The notes beneath the pieces are model-generated. The model was given only the letters and a program-made list of their open reading frames with translations. It was not told the DNA's origin and made no database searches. From contig NZ_CH672416.1 in NCBI RefSeq assembly GCF_000152905.1, positions 31,398 through 95,397 of the forward strand: a DNA stretch of 64,000 nucleotides, read 5' to 3'. The DNA comes from Nitrobacter sp. Nb-311A. Lineage in GTDB: Bacteria; Pseudomonadota; Alphaproteobacteria; Rhizobiales; Xanthobacteraceae. This document shows positions 17,206 to 26,187 of the stretch, piece after piece. The first letter of the stretch is position 1; each line of letters starts with the position of its first letter. Position numbers and translations under genes: made by a program.

Positions 17206-17531
17206 CCGGGCAGCCGGACGACGAAGCCGCGCCGACAGTGGACGGCGCATCCGCCGCCGGTACGATCTCCTGCGACATACCGATCGTCAACAAGCGCGGC
17301 CTTCATGCGAGGGCGTCCGCGAAATTCGTGCAGATGGTCGAACGCTTCGAGGCCGACGTCAGCGTTACCCGCAACGGCGAGACCGTCGGCGGCAATTCGA
17401 TCATGGGATTGATGATGCTGTCCGCGGGCATCGGAACCACGATCACCGTTTCCGCGACCGGTCCGGAAGCCAAAGCGGCGGTCGCCGCGATCGCGGAACT
17501 CATCGGCAACAGATTCAACGAGGACGAGTGA
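17202..17531 (+). CDS. ptsH: Phosphocarrier protein HPr
   Basis: Protein of 109 residues. IVNKRGLHARASAKFV has the phosphorylated His35 and GGNSIMGLMML has Ser66, the target of HprK; both sites are therefore intact. A 20-residue N-terminal extension before the usual HPr start is present. It receives phosphate from enzyme I (not in the window) and passes it to the adjacent EIIA. Confidence 0.94.
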   Translation: MTGQPDDEAAPTVDGASAAGTISCDIPIVNKRGLHARASAKFVQMVERFEADVSVTRNGETVGGNSIMGLMMLSAGIGTTITVSATGPEAKAAVAAIAELIGNRFNEDE

Positions 17532-17630
17532 CCGTCTTCGCGCTTTTGCTCCCAAAACAGCCGTTAGAAAGCGTTTCCCGAGGTTGACGCTTGCTTGCCC
17601 GGCGTTCGGGCGAGTGCTATCCCGCGCCCC

Positions 17631-19442
17631 ATGACGACCTCTCCCATAGCCAACATCCGCAACTTCTCCATTGTCGCTCATATCGATCATGGAAAGTCGA
17701 CGCTGGCCGACCGCCTGATCCAGATGACCGGCGGTCTGACCGATCGCGAGATGGCGGGCAAGGAGCAGGTGCTCGATTCGATGGACATCGAGCGCGAACG
17801 CGGCATCACCATCAAGGCGCAGACGGTACGTCTGAAATACCGCGCCAAGGACGGCAAGGATTATGTTTTCAACCTGATGGACACGCCCGGGCACGTCGAC
17901 TTCGCCTACGAGGTTTCGCGCTCGCTCGCGGCTTGTGAAGGTTCGCTGCTGGTGGTGGATGCGAGCCAGGGCGTGGAAGCGCAGACGCTCGCCAACGTCT
18001 ATCAGGCGCTCGACAACAACCATGAGATCGTGCCCGTCCTTAACAAGGTCGACCTGCCCGCGGCCGAAGCGGATAAAGTGAAGCAGCAGATCGAGGACGT
18101 GATCGGAATCGACGCCTCCGACGCGGTCATGATTTCGGCCAAGACCGGCCTTGGCGTGCCCGATGTGCTGGAGGCCATCGTCACCCGGCTGCCGCCGCCG
18201 AAAGGCGACCGCGACGCCACGCTGAAGGCGCTTCTGGTCGATAGCTGGTACGACGTTTATCTCGGCGTGGTCGTGCTGATCCGCGTCATCGACGGCGTGC
18301 TCAGGAAAGGCAGTCGTATCCGGATGATGGGTACGAGCGCCGCTTACGATGTCGAGCGCGTCGGCTTCTTCACGCCGAAAATGCAGCAGGTCGACGAACT
18401 CGGCCCCGGCGAGATCGGCTTCATCACAGCCGCCATCAAGGAAGTCGCAGACACCCGTGTCGGCGATACCATCACCGACGATCGCAAGCCGGTGACGGAG
18501 ATGCTGCCCGGCTTCAAGCCGGCGATACCCGTGGTTTTCTGCGGTCTGTTTCCTGTCGACGCCGACGATTTCGAGACGTTGCGTACGGCCATGGGCAAGC
18601 TGCGCCTCAACGACGCCAGCTTCTCGTTTGAAATGGAAACCTCGGCCGCGCTCGGCTTCGGCTTCCGCTGCGGTTTCCTAGGGTTGTTGCATCTTGAGAT
18701 CATCCAGGAACGGCTGTCCCGGGAATTCGACCTCAATCTGATCGCGACCGCGCCGAGCGTCATCTACAAGATGCATCTCACCGACGGGCAGGAGATCGAG
18801 ATTCACAATCCGATCGACATGCCGGACGTGGTGAAGATCGCCGAGATCGAGGAGCCGTGGATCGAGGCCACCATCCTCACGCCCGACGAGTATCTCGGCG
18901 GTGTGCTGAAGCTTTGCCAGGATCGCCGCGGCGTGCAGAAAGAACTCACTTATGTCGGCGCGCGGGCCATGGTGAAATACGACCTGCCCCTCAACGAAGT
19001 CGTGTTCGACTTTTACGACCGGCTCAAATCCGTCTCCAAAGGCTACGCCTCATTCGATTATCACCTCACCGAATACAAGCCGGCCGACCTCGTGAAGATG
19101 CAGATCCTCGTCAACGGCGAGCCGGTCGATGCGCTGTCCATGCTGGTGCATCGCACCCGCGCCGAAGGCCGTGGCCGCGCCATGGTCGAGAAGATGAAAG
19201 AGCTGATCCCGCCGCACATGTTCCAGATTCCGATCCAGGCGGCGATCGGCGGCAAGGTGATCGCGCGCGAGACGGTGCGCGCATTGCGCAAGGACGTCAC
19301 CGCGAAGTGCTACGGCGGCGACGTCAGCCGCAAGAGAAAACTTCTGGAGAAGCAGAAGGAAGGCAAGAAGAAGATGCGGCAGTTCGGCAAGGTCGATATT
19401 CCGCAGGAAGCCTTCATCGCCGCGCTGAAGGTCGATAGCTGA
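17631..19442 (+). CDS. lepA: Elongation factor 4 (LepA)
   Basis: Translation GTPase of 603 residues that back-translocates stalled ribosomes. It shows [13 protein letters not shown] (G1), [16 protein letters not shown] (G3), NKVDLPAAE (G4) and the LepA-specific C-terminus [20 protein letters not shown]. The ATG at 17631 gives the conserved start [19 protein letters not shown]. It is transcribed alone. Confidence 0.97.
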   Translation: MTTSPIANIRNFSIVAHIDHGKSTLADRLIQMTGGLTDREMAGKEQVLDSMDIERERGITIKAQTVRLKYRAKDGKDYVFNLMDTPGHVDFAYEVSRSLAACEGSLLVVDASQGVEAQTLANVYQALDNNHEIVPVLNKVDLPAAEADKVKQQIEDVIGIDASDAVMISAKTGLGVPDVLEAIVTRLPPPKGDRDATLKALLVDSWYDVYLGVVVLIRVIDGVLRKGSRIRMMGTSAAYDVERVGFFTPKMQQVDELGPGEIGFITAAIKEVADTRVGDTITDDRKPVTEMLPGFKPAIPVVFCGLFPVDADDFETLRTAMGKLRLNDASFSFEMETSAALGFGFRCGFLGLLHLEIIQERLSREFDLNLIATAPSVIYKMHLTDGQEIEIHNPIDMPDVVKIAEIEEPWIEATILTPDEYLGGVLKLCQDRRGVQKELTYVGARAMVKYDLPLNEVVFDFYDRLKSVSKGYASFDYHLTEYKPADLVKMQILVNGEPVDALSMLVHRTRAEGRGRAMVEKMKELIPPHMFQIPIQAAIGGKVIARETVRALRKDVTAKCYGGDVSRKRKLLEKQKEGKKKMRQFGKVDIPQEAFIAALKVDS

Positions 19443-19555
19443 TCTCCCCCGCGTCAGCCCAAGGATGGATGGGCTAACGGCCGCATCGCGACTGTCAGGA
19501 ACCCTCGCAACCGCCGGACGTTTCGTCTCCATCGAAACGCAAACGGAGAGGCATC

Positions 19556-19915
19556 ATGCCGCGCGGCGACAAGTCGAGCTACACGGACAAGCAGAAGCGC
19601 AAGGCCGAGCACATCGAGGAAGGATACGAGAAGCGCGGGGTGAAGAAGAAGGAAGCCGAGCGCCGGGCGTGGGCGACGGTCAACAAGGAGAGCGGCGGCG
19701 GCGAGAAGAGCGGCTCGGGCCGCGGCCGCAAGACCACGAACGTCTCGTCGAAACGCGGCGGCAAGACTGGCGGCAAGGCTTCCGCCGCCCGTTCCGCAGC
19801 CGACCGGTCGCGCTCGGCGAAAAAGGCCGCGGCGACTCGCAAGCGCAATGCCGCAAAGCGCTCCCCGGCGAAATCAAAACGCTCTCCGGCCAAGAAAACC
19901 GCAGCCAGGCGATAA
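19556..19915 (+). CDS. Small basic protein with Lys/Ala-rich tail
   Basis: Protein of 119 residues. The conserved head (1-50) MPRGDKSSYTDKQKRKAEHI and KKKEAERRAWATVNKESGGG is common in proteobacteria and is sometimes labelled plasmid stabilisation protein, without good experimental support. The tail (60-119) is a low-complexity Ser/Lys/Ala/Arg stretch with KRSPAK repeats, like histone H1, which suggests nucleic-acid binding. The gene follows lepA by 113 bases and stands alone. Confidence 0.8.
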   Translation: MPRGDKSSYTDKQKRKAEHIEEGYEKRGVKKKEAERRAWATVNKESGGGEKSGSGRGRKTTNVSSKRGGKTGGKASAARSAADRSRSAKKAAATRKRNAAKRSPAKSKRSPAKKTAARR

Positions 19916-20087
19916 CGGTTATTGTCACGGCTCCCCTGTCGACGGGCCGTGATGTCGGCCGGGGTTATCATGGCGCCGGAGTACGACTGACTGTATCGTG
20001 AAGGTGGCTAACTGATTTCCGGTGGATTCAGCCAGAGTTATCCCGGGAAGGCAGCGTTTAATGCGTGTTCGATATACGGGGTGGGTT

Positions 20088-20115
20088 ATCCACTTCGCTC
20101 GAAAGCGCTATAGAA
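20088..20115 (+). repeat. Partial dispersed repeat, module B end
   Basis: TTATCCACTTCGCTCGAAAG and the following CGCTATAG match only the distal end of module B. It lies directly before the mepA start and may supply part of its leader. Confidence 0.5.
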
Positions 20116-20124
20116 TCGCTGCTC

Positions 20125-21093
20125 ATGAACGTCCGCGCGATTCGCTTTCTGCTTCTGCTCTCCACTCTCGCAATCTCGGGCGCCGGCGCTCTCGTGTCCG
20201 GAGCGCTCGCGCAGGACAAAGGCACGCTGCACCCGAAGCCGCTGCCGCTGCCGCCCCTGGCCAATCCCGACGACCCCAGATTGGCCGCCAAGCAACTGTT
20301 CGGCCGCAAGATGCGACCGACCGGGGGCCCGCCCTATGTCATCGGCTTTTATGCGCGGGGCTGCATTGCCGGGGCGGAGGCGTTGCCGGTCACCGGGGCG
20401 ACCTGGCAGGTGATGCGGCTGTCGCGCAACCGCAACTGGGCCCACCCGGCTATGGTGGCGCTGCTCGAACGGGTGTCGGCGAAGGCACGCAGGGAGGCCG
20501 GCTGGCCGGGACTTCTGATCGGCGACATGGCGCAACCGCGCGGCGGTCCGATGCTCTCCGGTCATGCCAGCCACCAGATCGGACTCGACGCCGACGTCTG
20601 GCTCACGCCGATGCCGAACCGGCTGTTGTCGCGCAACGAGCGGGAGGAGATGTCCGCGGTCATGATGGTGCGCCGCGACCGCCTGGATATCGATCCCCGC
20701 GCCTGGACGCCGAGTCACCTCAGCGTCATCCGCGCCGCTGCCAGGGAGCCGTCGGTCGAACGCATTTTCGTCAATGCCGCGATCAAAAAGGCGCTCTGCC
20801 GCGAAGCCAAAGGCGACCGCCGCTGGCTCTCGAAGGTTCGACCCATGTACGGCCACGACTACCACTTCCACATCCGCATCAAGTGTCCGCCGGGCAGCCC
20901 CCAGTGCGAGTCCCAGCGCCCGCCACAAGACAAAGAAGGGTGCAGCGCGCACGATCTGGCCTATTGGTTCAGCGACGCCGTGCTGCATCCGAGACCGCCG
21001 AAGGTGCCGCCGAAGCCGAAACCTCCGATCACGTTGTCGCAACTCCCCGCGGACTGCCGTCAGGTTCTGGCTGCACCGGATGCCCGCCAATAG
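20125..21093 (+). CDS. mepA: Penicillin-insensitive murein endopeptidase
   Basis: Secreted LAS-family zinc endopeptidase of 322 residues that cuts peptidoglycan cross-links. The signal peptide is MNVRAIRFLLLLSTLAISG to ALAQ (about 30). Zinc ligands are in SGHASHQIGLDADVWL and in YGHDYHFHIRIKC; the Cys-rich segment CPPGSPQCE follows. The ATG at 20125 begins the signal peptide and is preferred to an earlier in-frame start at 20065. Confidence 0.93.
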   Translation: MNVRAIRFLLLLSTLAISGAGALVSGALAQDKGTLHPKPLPLPPLANPDDPRLAAKQLFGRKMRPTGGPPYVIGFYARGCIAGAEALPVTGATWQVMRLSRNRNWAHPAMVALLERVSAKARREAGWPGLLIGDMAQPRGGPMLSGHASHQIGLDADVWLTPMPNRLLSRNEREEMSAVMMVRRDRLDIDPRAWTPSHLSVIRAAAREPSVERIFVNAAIKKALCREAKGDRRWLSKVRPMYGHDYHFHIRIKCPPGSPQCESQRPPQDKEGCSAHDLAYWFSDAVLHPRPPKVPPKPKPPITLSQLPADCRQVLAAPDARQ

Positions 21094-21414
21094 CAGTTGA
21101 CGCCAAGGATGCGTGCGGGGGATTCATGACCGCCGCACGGGCTGTATCGGCGTGGAAAAGCTCCGGCTCGCCTTTACCCTTGGAAAGGCTAAAGGTCAGC
21201 AGCGCAGCCAGAAACCGTATCGGCGCCGATCTTCTGAAAACCATCGACCGCGGCTCTTTACGTATGCATTGTGCGGCTGATAGTGTTGCCGGGCGATCTT
21301 TCCGGCTGGCCGTAAGCCTGCTGGAATTCCTGGAACGGCGCTTCCATCGATCGTCTTGCCAATCCCCCGCACAACCTGCGCGATCACTCGCGCCGGACTG
21401 ATTTGGAGCGCCTC
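21094..21414. other. Intergenic region mepA-modA
   Basis: About 320 bases with no convincing gene, repeat or hairpin. GGAG at 21405-21408 is the likely ribosome-binding site of modA. No molybdenum-cofactor riboswitch or ModE-type palindrome was recognised. Confidence 0.5.
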
Positions 21415-22239
21415 ATGGAGATATTCACCCGTTCATTGTTCGCGGCACTGCTGGTCGGTGCCTTTCTGGCCGTACCCGCCTCCGCCAAGGACGCAAAGTC
21501 CTCGGCCATGGCGCCCGCTGCCGCGCAGGACAAAACGCTGACCGTGTTTGCCGCGGCGTCGATGAAGAACGCGCTGGACGAGGTCGACAATGCCTACGCC
21601 GCCAAGACCGGCGTCAAGATAATCGCGAGCTATGCGGCAAGCTCGGCGCTTGCCAAGCAGATCGAACAGGGCGCGCCGGCCGACGTTTTCATCTCGGCCG
21701 ATACCGCGTGGATGGATTACGTGACGGGCAAGAAAGCCATCAACGAACCGACTCGCGTCAACTTGCTCGGGAACAGCCTCGTGCTGATCGCACCGAAAGA
21801 TTCGAAGATCGACAAGGTCACTATCGACCAGGGATTTGATCTCGCCAAACTCGCAGGCGATGGCAAGGTTGCCGCCGGCGACGTCAAGGCCGTGCCCGCC
21901 GGCAAATATGCCAAGGCGGCGCTGGAAAAGCTCGGCGCATGGACCGCGGTCGAGCCAAAAATGGCAATGGCGGAGAACGTTCGAGCGGCGCTCGCGTTGG
22001 TGGCCCGGAACGAAGCTCCGCTCGGTATCGTGTATTCGACCGACGCCAAGATTGAACCCGGTGTAAAGATCGTCGGCACCTTCCCGGCGTCCTCTCACCC
22101 GGCGATCGTCTATCCCGTGGCAGCGACTTCCACTGCACATAAGGGAGCCGAGGATTATCTCGCCTTCCTGCGCAGTTCGGAAGCCAAGGCCATCTTCGAA
22201 AAATACGGCTTTTCGTTCCTGGTCAGCCCTACCACCTGA
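21415..22239 (+). CDS. modA: Molybdate ABC transporter, periplasmic binding protein
   Basis: Protein of 274 residues with signal peptide (MEIFTRSLFAALLVGAFLAV to ASA). Then LTVFAAASMKNALDEVD, ASYAASSALAKQIEQGAPADVFISAD and GIVYSTDAKIEPGVKIVG match the ModA oxyanion-binding fold. The ATG at 21415 has GGAG six bases upstream. It captures molybdate for ModBC, whose genes follow after an unusual 467-base gap full of repeats. Confidence 0.94.
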   Translation: MEIFTRSLFAALLVGAFLAVPASAKDAKSSAMAPAAAQDKTLTVFAAASMKNALDEVDNAYAAKTGVKIIASYAASSALAKQIEQGAPADVFISADTAWMDYVTGKKAINEPTRVNLLGNSLVLIAPKDSKIDKVTIDQGFDLAKLAGDGKVAAGDVKAVPAGKYAKAALEKLGAWTAVEPKMAMAENVRAALALVARNEAPLGIVYSTDAKIEPGVKIVGTFPASSHPAIVYPVAATSTAHKGAEDYLAFLRSSEAKAIFEKYGFSFLVSPTT

Positions 22240-22257
22240 ATCGTGCCGTCATAGCGA

Positions 22258-22296
22258 GCGATCGGCAAACCCGGCTCCGCCGGATTTGCCGATCGC
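22258..22296. terminator. Long hairpin downstream of modA
   Basis: GCGATCGGCAAA (22258-22269) pairs perfectly with TTTGCCGATCGC (22285-22296), and the interior CCGGC/GCCGG extends the stem. There is no T-run after it. It lies 18 bases after the modA stop and probably protects or ends the modA message. Confidence 0.65.
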
Positions 22297-22322
22297 GCTA
22301 CCGGCATGGCCGTAACGCATGA

Positions 22323-22350
22323 TTCGCCAAAGTGTGAGCAGTTTGGCGAA
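22323..22350. repeat. Short inverted repeat TTCGCCAAA/TTTGGCGAA
   Basis: Nine-base perfect arms at 22323-22331 and 22342-22350 with a 10-base loop. Similar elements are scattered in Bradyrhizobiaceae genomes; no function is known. Confidence 0.5.
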
Positions 22351-22406
22351 AGGATCACGCACTATCCCAGAGCGCCAATCGGATGCAAAACCGGAATCCA
22401 CGCTGG

Positions 22407-22450
22407 AGAGCATGATCCCGAAAAAGTGGGGACCGGTTTTCGGAAAAGGT
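22407..22450 (+). repeat. Dispersed intergenic repeat, module A
   Basis: Starts GAGAGCATGATCCCGAAAAA, then GTGGGGACCGGTTTTCGG. It shares its core with 58349-58382 and, inverted, with 5607-5634. Confidence 0.7.
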
Positions 22451-22521
22451 CATGTTCAAACAAAAAGATAAGCGACGAGTCTGGTTCAACGCAGTTGAAG
22501 CAGACTCTAGCCGATCGCTCC

Positions 22522-22626
22522 AGAGCGTTTTCGGGCAAAGTGGATACCGGTTTGCGTGAAGAAAACGCGTCAAATCAAAATCTGAAAACGCCTCTTCTGA
22601 TTCAATCAGAAGAGGTAAAGGCTCTG
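22522..22626 (-). repeat. Dispersed intergenic repeat, module B with terminal palindrome
   Basis: Reads AGAGCGTTTTCGGGCAAAGT, then GGATACCGGTTTGCGTGAAG and AAAACGCGTCAAATCAAAAT, and ends with the inverted repeat CCTCTTCTGATT/AATCAGAAGAGG followed by GGCTCT. It is the reverse orientation of the copy at 27273-27376. Confidence 0.75.
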
Positions 22627-22706
22627 GGCTCGTCCTTGAGCCAAGGACGAATTTGACTTTGCCAAATTTATCTCGACCGCGAAGACAACAATATCACTGA
22701 GACCGC

Positions 22707-23402
22707 ATGTTTGATATTTCGCCTCCCGAATGGACGGCTGTCCTGCTCTCACTCAAGGTAGGCGTGGTCGCAACGCTTGCGGCAACACCGATCGCGATCG
22801 CGCTGGCGTGGACCCTTGCACGCTACGAGTTCTGGGGTAAATCGATTATCGACGCCGCTGTTCATCTGCCGCTGGTGTTGCCTCCCGTCGTCACCGGCTA
22901 TCTGCTGCTTCTGACCTTCGGCAAACGCGGGCTTGTCGGCGGCTGGCTCGCCGATCATCTCGGAATCGTTTTCGCATTTCGCTGGACCGGCGCGGCGCTC
23001 GCCTGCGGCGTGATGTCGTTCCCGCTGCTGGTGCGGCCGATCCGGCTGTCGATCGACGCCATCGACCGCCGGCTGGAGCAAGCGGCGAGCACGCTCGGGG
23101 CATCGACTTGGCAGGTCTTCGCCACCGTGACGCTGCCGCTCGCGTTGCCCGGCATTCTGGCGGGCATGGTGCTTGGCTTTGCCAAGGCGATTGGCGAATT
23201 CGGCGCGACCATCACATTCGTATCCAATATTCCCGGCGAAACCCAGACGATTTCCTCGGCGATCTACTCGCTGATCCAGACGCCCGATGGCGACAGGGCC
23301 GCGCTGCGGCTGGTTATCGTGTCGATCGTCATGTCCATGGCGGCGCTTGTCGCCTCCGAGGTGTTCGCACGGCGCGCGACACGACGCTTGCATGGAAACT
23401 GA
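22707..23402 (+). CDS. modB: Molybdate ABC transporter permease
   Basis: Inner-membrane permease of 231 residues with five or six helices. LPLVLPPVVTGYLLL and the EAA-like loop EQAASTLGASTWQVFATVTLPLALPGILAG contact ModC; GFAKAIGEFGATITFVSNIPGETQT is a ModB signature. It is followed after 2 bases by modC, so the two are coupled. Confidence 0.94.
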   Translation: MFDISPPEWTAVLLSLKVGVVATLAATPIAIALAWTLARYEFWGKSIIDAAVHLPLVLPPVVTGYLLLLTFGKRGLVGGWLADHLGIVFAFRWTGAALACGVMSFPLLVRPIRLSIDAIDRRLEQAASTLGASTWQVFATVTLPLALPGILAGMVLGFAKAIGEFGATITFVSNIPGETQTISSAIYSLIQTPDGDRAALRLVIVSIVMSMAALVASEVFARRATRRLHGN

Positions 23403-23404
23403 CC

Positions 23405-24070
23405 ATGCTGCGTGTCGAGGTATCAAAACAGCTTGGCAGTTTCTCGGTCGATGTCGCATTTGCGAGCGAAGGACGCGTCACCGGGCTGTTCGGCCCGTCA
23501 GGCTCGGGCAAGACGTCGCTTGTCAACATGATCGCGGGGCTCATGACGCCGGACCGCGGTGTGATCTCGGTCGATGGCGAAGCACTCGACGATACCACGC
23601 AACATCTTCATGTCGCCGTACATCGCCGTCGCATCGGTTATGTCTTCCAGGATGCGCGCTTGTTTCCGCACCTCGATGTACGGCGAAACCTCGACTACGG
23701 TCGCAGGATGAACCGCCTGGCCCGCGACACCGCGCAGGAAGCCCGGCTCAACGAGATGCTCAATATCGGTCACCTGTTGGACCGCCGCCCCGGCCAGCTC
23801 TCGGGCGGCGAGCGGCAGAGAGTTGCGCTCGGCCGCGCGCTGCTCTCGCGTCCCAGACTCTTGTTGCTGGATGAACCATTGGGATCGCTCGATGAGGACC
23901 GAAAGGCGGAGATTCTGCCCTACCTGATGCGGCTGCGCGATGAAGCCAGCGTTCCGATGGTCTATGTCAGCCATGACCCGGATGAACTGCGCCAGCTTGC
24001 TTTACAAGTCGTGATGCTCAAGCGCGGCCGGATCGCGGCATTCGGAAGCCCCGAGATCCTGCCCGCCTAG
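23405..24070 (+). CDS. modC: Molybdate ABC transporter ATPase, lacking the C-terminal Mop domain
   Basis: ATPase of 221 residues. GPSGSGKTSL (Walker A), QLSGGERQRVALGRALLSRPRLLLLDEP (signature and Walker B) and VSHDPDEL (switch His) are complete, and GYVFQDARLFPHL is ModC-like. Typical ModC has about 350 residues with a C-terminal molybdate-binding domain; here the protein ends right after the ATPase core (AAFGSPEILPA), so molybdate-dependent trans-inhibition is probably absent. The stop abuts the convergent antiporter gene with no gap. Confidence 0.9.
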   Translation: MLRVEVSKQLGSFSVDVAFASEGRVTGLFGPSGSGKTSLVNMIAGLMTPDRGVISVDGEALDDTTQHLHVAVHRRRIGYVFQDARLFPHLDVRRNLDYGRRMNRLARDTAQEARLNEMLNIGHLLDRRPGQLSGGERQRVALGRALLSRPRLLLLDEPLGSLDEDRKAEILPYLMRLRDEASVPMVYVSHDPDELRQLALQVVMLKRGRIAAFGSPEILPA

Positions 24071-25867
24071 TCAAGTCCCTGCAACCGACGACCAGGCCTT
24101 TGCCGCTTTCTGCCTGATCGCCCCCATTCTGGTCAGCGGCGGCAGCTTGTGCTCCTCGTCTTCGGGTAAACGAAGTCCGACCGCGTTGACGCGGCCTTCG
24201 CTGATATTGCGCGCGACGAGAACGATAGTGTCAAGCGGCAGGGTCGCGCCCTCTTTCGGAGCGTGGTCGAGATGGACGTCGAAGTAATCCGCCAGCGTCA
24301 ACTGCGCGGCGGCCGGATCGACCGAAATGCCATAGATCTGCGCGATATCGCCAAGGCTGATTTCGCCGGAAACCAGAAAATCGCCAAGCAGATGCGGGTC
24401 TGGTGACGCCATAGGTTGCATGTCGACAAAAAAGCGGTCGAGCGCCTCGGCCTTTTCCGGCGGCGCCAACAGATAGAGGTAGTCTCCCGCCGCGATCGGC
24501 TCGGCCTCAGCCGGCGTTAGAATTTTCTCATTGCGGATCACGAGTGTCGGCTTCGACCATGACGGAAGCAGCCCGCGTCGAAGGAACAGGCTCATCGGTC
24601 GCACCGCATAGCCGACCAACTGCTGTTCGAGTTGTCCCGGCAAATCGAGTTCCACACGGCGCGGCCCCCGATCGGCGCGGGGCAGCGCGACATGCAGCCG
24701 CCGGGCGGCCAGAGCGAGCGTCCAGCCCTGCAGCAAAAGCGAAATGATCACCACAACGAATGCGACGTCGAAATACAGATACGCTTTCGACAGCCCGACC
24801 AGCATCGGAATCGAGGCCAGAAAGATCGCAACCGCCCCCCGAAGCCCGGTCCAGGCAATGAACAGCTTTTCCCGCCAGTTGAAAGGAAACGGTGCGAGGC
24901 ATAAAAAGACCGCGAGCGGCCGCGCCGCCAGCATCAGCACGAGCGCGACGAGCACTGCCGGGAGCGCGCTATCCATCAGGCGGTGCGGCGAGACCAGCAA
25001 GCCGAGCAACACGAACATCACGATCTGCGCCAGCCAGGTTGCGGCATCGAGGAACGTCACCACCGAACTGTGGGCGCGCGTAGGACGATTACCGATGATA
25101 ATTCCCGCAAGATAAACCGCGAGAAACCCCGACGCGTGGAAGATCTGCGCCACCCCGAAAACCACAAGCGCCGCCGTCGTAACGAACGGCGCATGCAACC
25201 CCTGAGGAAGCGCCACCCGGTTCAGGGCGACGACCACGAGCCGTCCGCCGATCACACCGATGATGCCGCCGAGCATGGACTCTCGCAGGAACTCGAGCAA
25301 CACATGCCAGACCGAACTGTCGCCGACCGAAATCAGCTCCACCAGCATCAGCGTGAGAAATACCGCGAAGGGATCGTTGGTGCCTGACTCCGCCTCCAGG
25401 GTCGCCCCAACGCGCGGACGCAGCCGTAGCCCTTGCGCATGCACCAGCAAAAACACCGCGGCCGCGTCGGTGGAGGCGACGACCGCGCCGATCAGCAACG
25501 CCTCGGTCCAGTTCAGATCAAGCGCATATTTGGCGACCGGCGCCGTGACCAGGGCGGTCAGCAGCACGCCGAAAGTAGCGAGCACCATCGAGGGCGCCAG
25601 GACCGTGCGGATGCTCTGGAACCGCGTCTTCAGACCGCCGTCGAACAGAATCAGCGCCAGCGCAGCCGACCCGACAAGGTAAGTGTTCTGGACATCACTG
25701 AACGTCAGGCCCCCGGGCCCGGAATCTCCTGCCAACATGCCAATGAACAGGAAGACGAGCAGCAAGGGAGCGCCAAACCGCAACGCCAGCAGGCTCGACA
25801 GAATTCCGGCCATAACCAGAATCGCGCCGAGCAAGATGGCCAGACTGACCGAATCCAGAGATGCCAT
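24071..25867 (-). CDS. K+/H+ antiporter, CPA1 family (NhaP2/CvrA type)
   Basis: Membrane antiporter of about 598 residues. Residues 1-400 form a dozen or so helices, with ALILFDGGLKT and VASTDAAAVF matching the CPA1 ion-path motifs, and ESGTNDPFAVFL the family motif after it. A cytosolic RCK_C-like domain follows (LPSWSKPTLVIRNEKILTP to LAPPEKAEALDRFF), then a CorC/HlyC-like transporter-associated domain (GEISLGDIAQIYGI onward). This layout is that of NhaP2/CvrA, which exports K+. The ATG at 25867 begins just before the first helix; a farther start at 25930 is less likely. Convergent with modC. Confidence 0.9.
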   Translation of the reverse strand: MASLDSVSLAILLGAILVMAGILSSLLALRFGAPLLLVFLFIGMLAGDSGPGGLTFSDVQNTYLVGSAALALILFDGGLKTRFQSIRTVLAPSMVLATFGVLLTALVTAPVAKYALDLNWTEALLIGAVVASTDAAAVFLLVHAQGLRLRPRVGATLEAESGTNDPFAVFLTLMLVELISVGDSSVWHVLLEFLRESMLGGIIGVIGGRLVVVALNRVALPQGLHAPFVTTAALVVFGVAQIFHASGFLAVYLAGIIIGNRPTRAHSSVVTFLDAATWLAQIVMFVLLGLLVSPHRLMDSALPAVLVALVLMLAARPLAVFLCLAPFPFNWREKLFIAWTGLRGAVAIFLASIPMLVGLSKAYLYFDVAFVVVIISLLLQGWTLALAARRLHVALPRADRGPRRVELDLPGQLEQQLVGYAVRPMSLFLRRGLLPSWSKPTLVIRNEKILTPAEAEPIAAGDYLYLLAPPEKAEALDRFFVDMQPMASPDPHLLGDFLVSGEISLGDIAQIYGISVDPAAAQLTLADYFDVHLDHAPKEGATLPLDTIVLVARNISEGRVNAVGLRLPEDEEHKLPPLTRMGAIRQKAAKAWSSVAGT

Positions 25868-26187
25868 CAGACGTCCGAAGCGGTAAACACTTGCATTTTC
25901 ATCCTTATCGCCGCCGCCGCGGCGCGCCAATCGATTTTCCGCCGGTCAGCGTTGTTTGTGCTCCAGACCGTGCGCAAATGCCTCCTTGTCAGACTCGAAC
26001 TCAAAAGCCTGGCGGCGTCACCACGACTGGCGGCGACCCCCAAAGGAAGACTTGGAATCGTCACCTGCCGCGGCGCACCGAAGTGAGCCGTTGATAGCGC
26101 CACCTCTAAGCCCCCAGCTTGCGCTGGCAGCGCCATCCATTAGATTAGAAGCAACAACTTCCTTATCATTTGGATTCAGATCACCTG
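25868..26187. other. Divergent intergenic region antiporter-map
   Basis: About 320 bases holding the promoters of the antiporter (minus) and map (plus). I see no gene, hairpin or named operator; the last 60 bases before map are AT-richer and may hold its promoter. Confidence 0.5.

Larger units (their letters stand above)
22240..22706. other. Repeat-rich gap between modA and modB
   Basis: No gene is supported here. The gap contains two strong hairpins (22258-22296 and 22323-22350), one module A repeat (22407-22450) and one full module B repeat (22522-22626). The 5' end of modB has no obvious strong ribosome-binding site. It is unclear whether modA and modBC share a transcript. Confidence 0.7.

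Noticed and set aside
21094-21414. Molybdenum-cofactor riboswitch or ModE operator before modA
   Set aside because: I could not find the expected paired structure or the ModE palindrome by eye.
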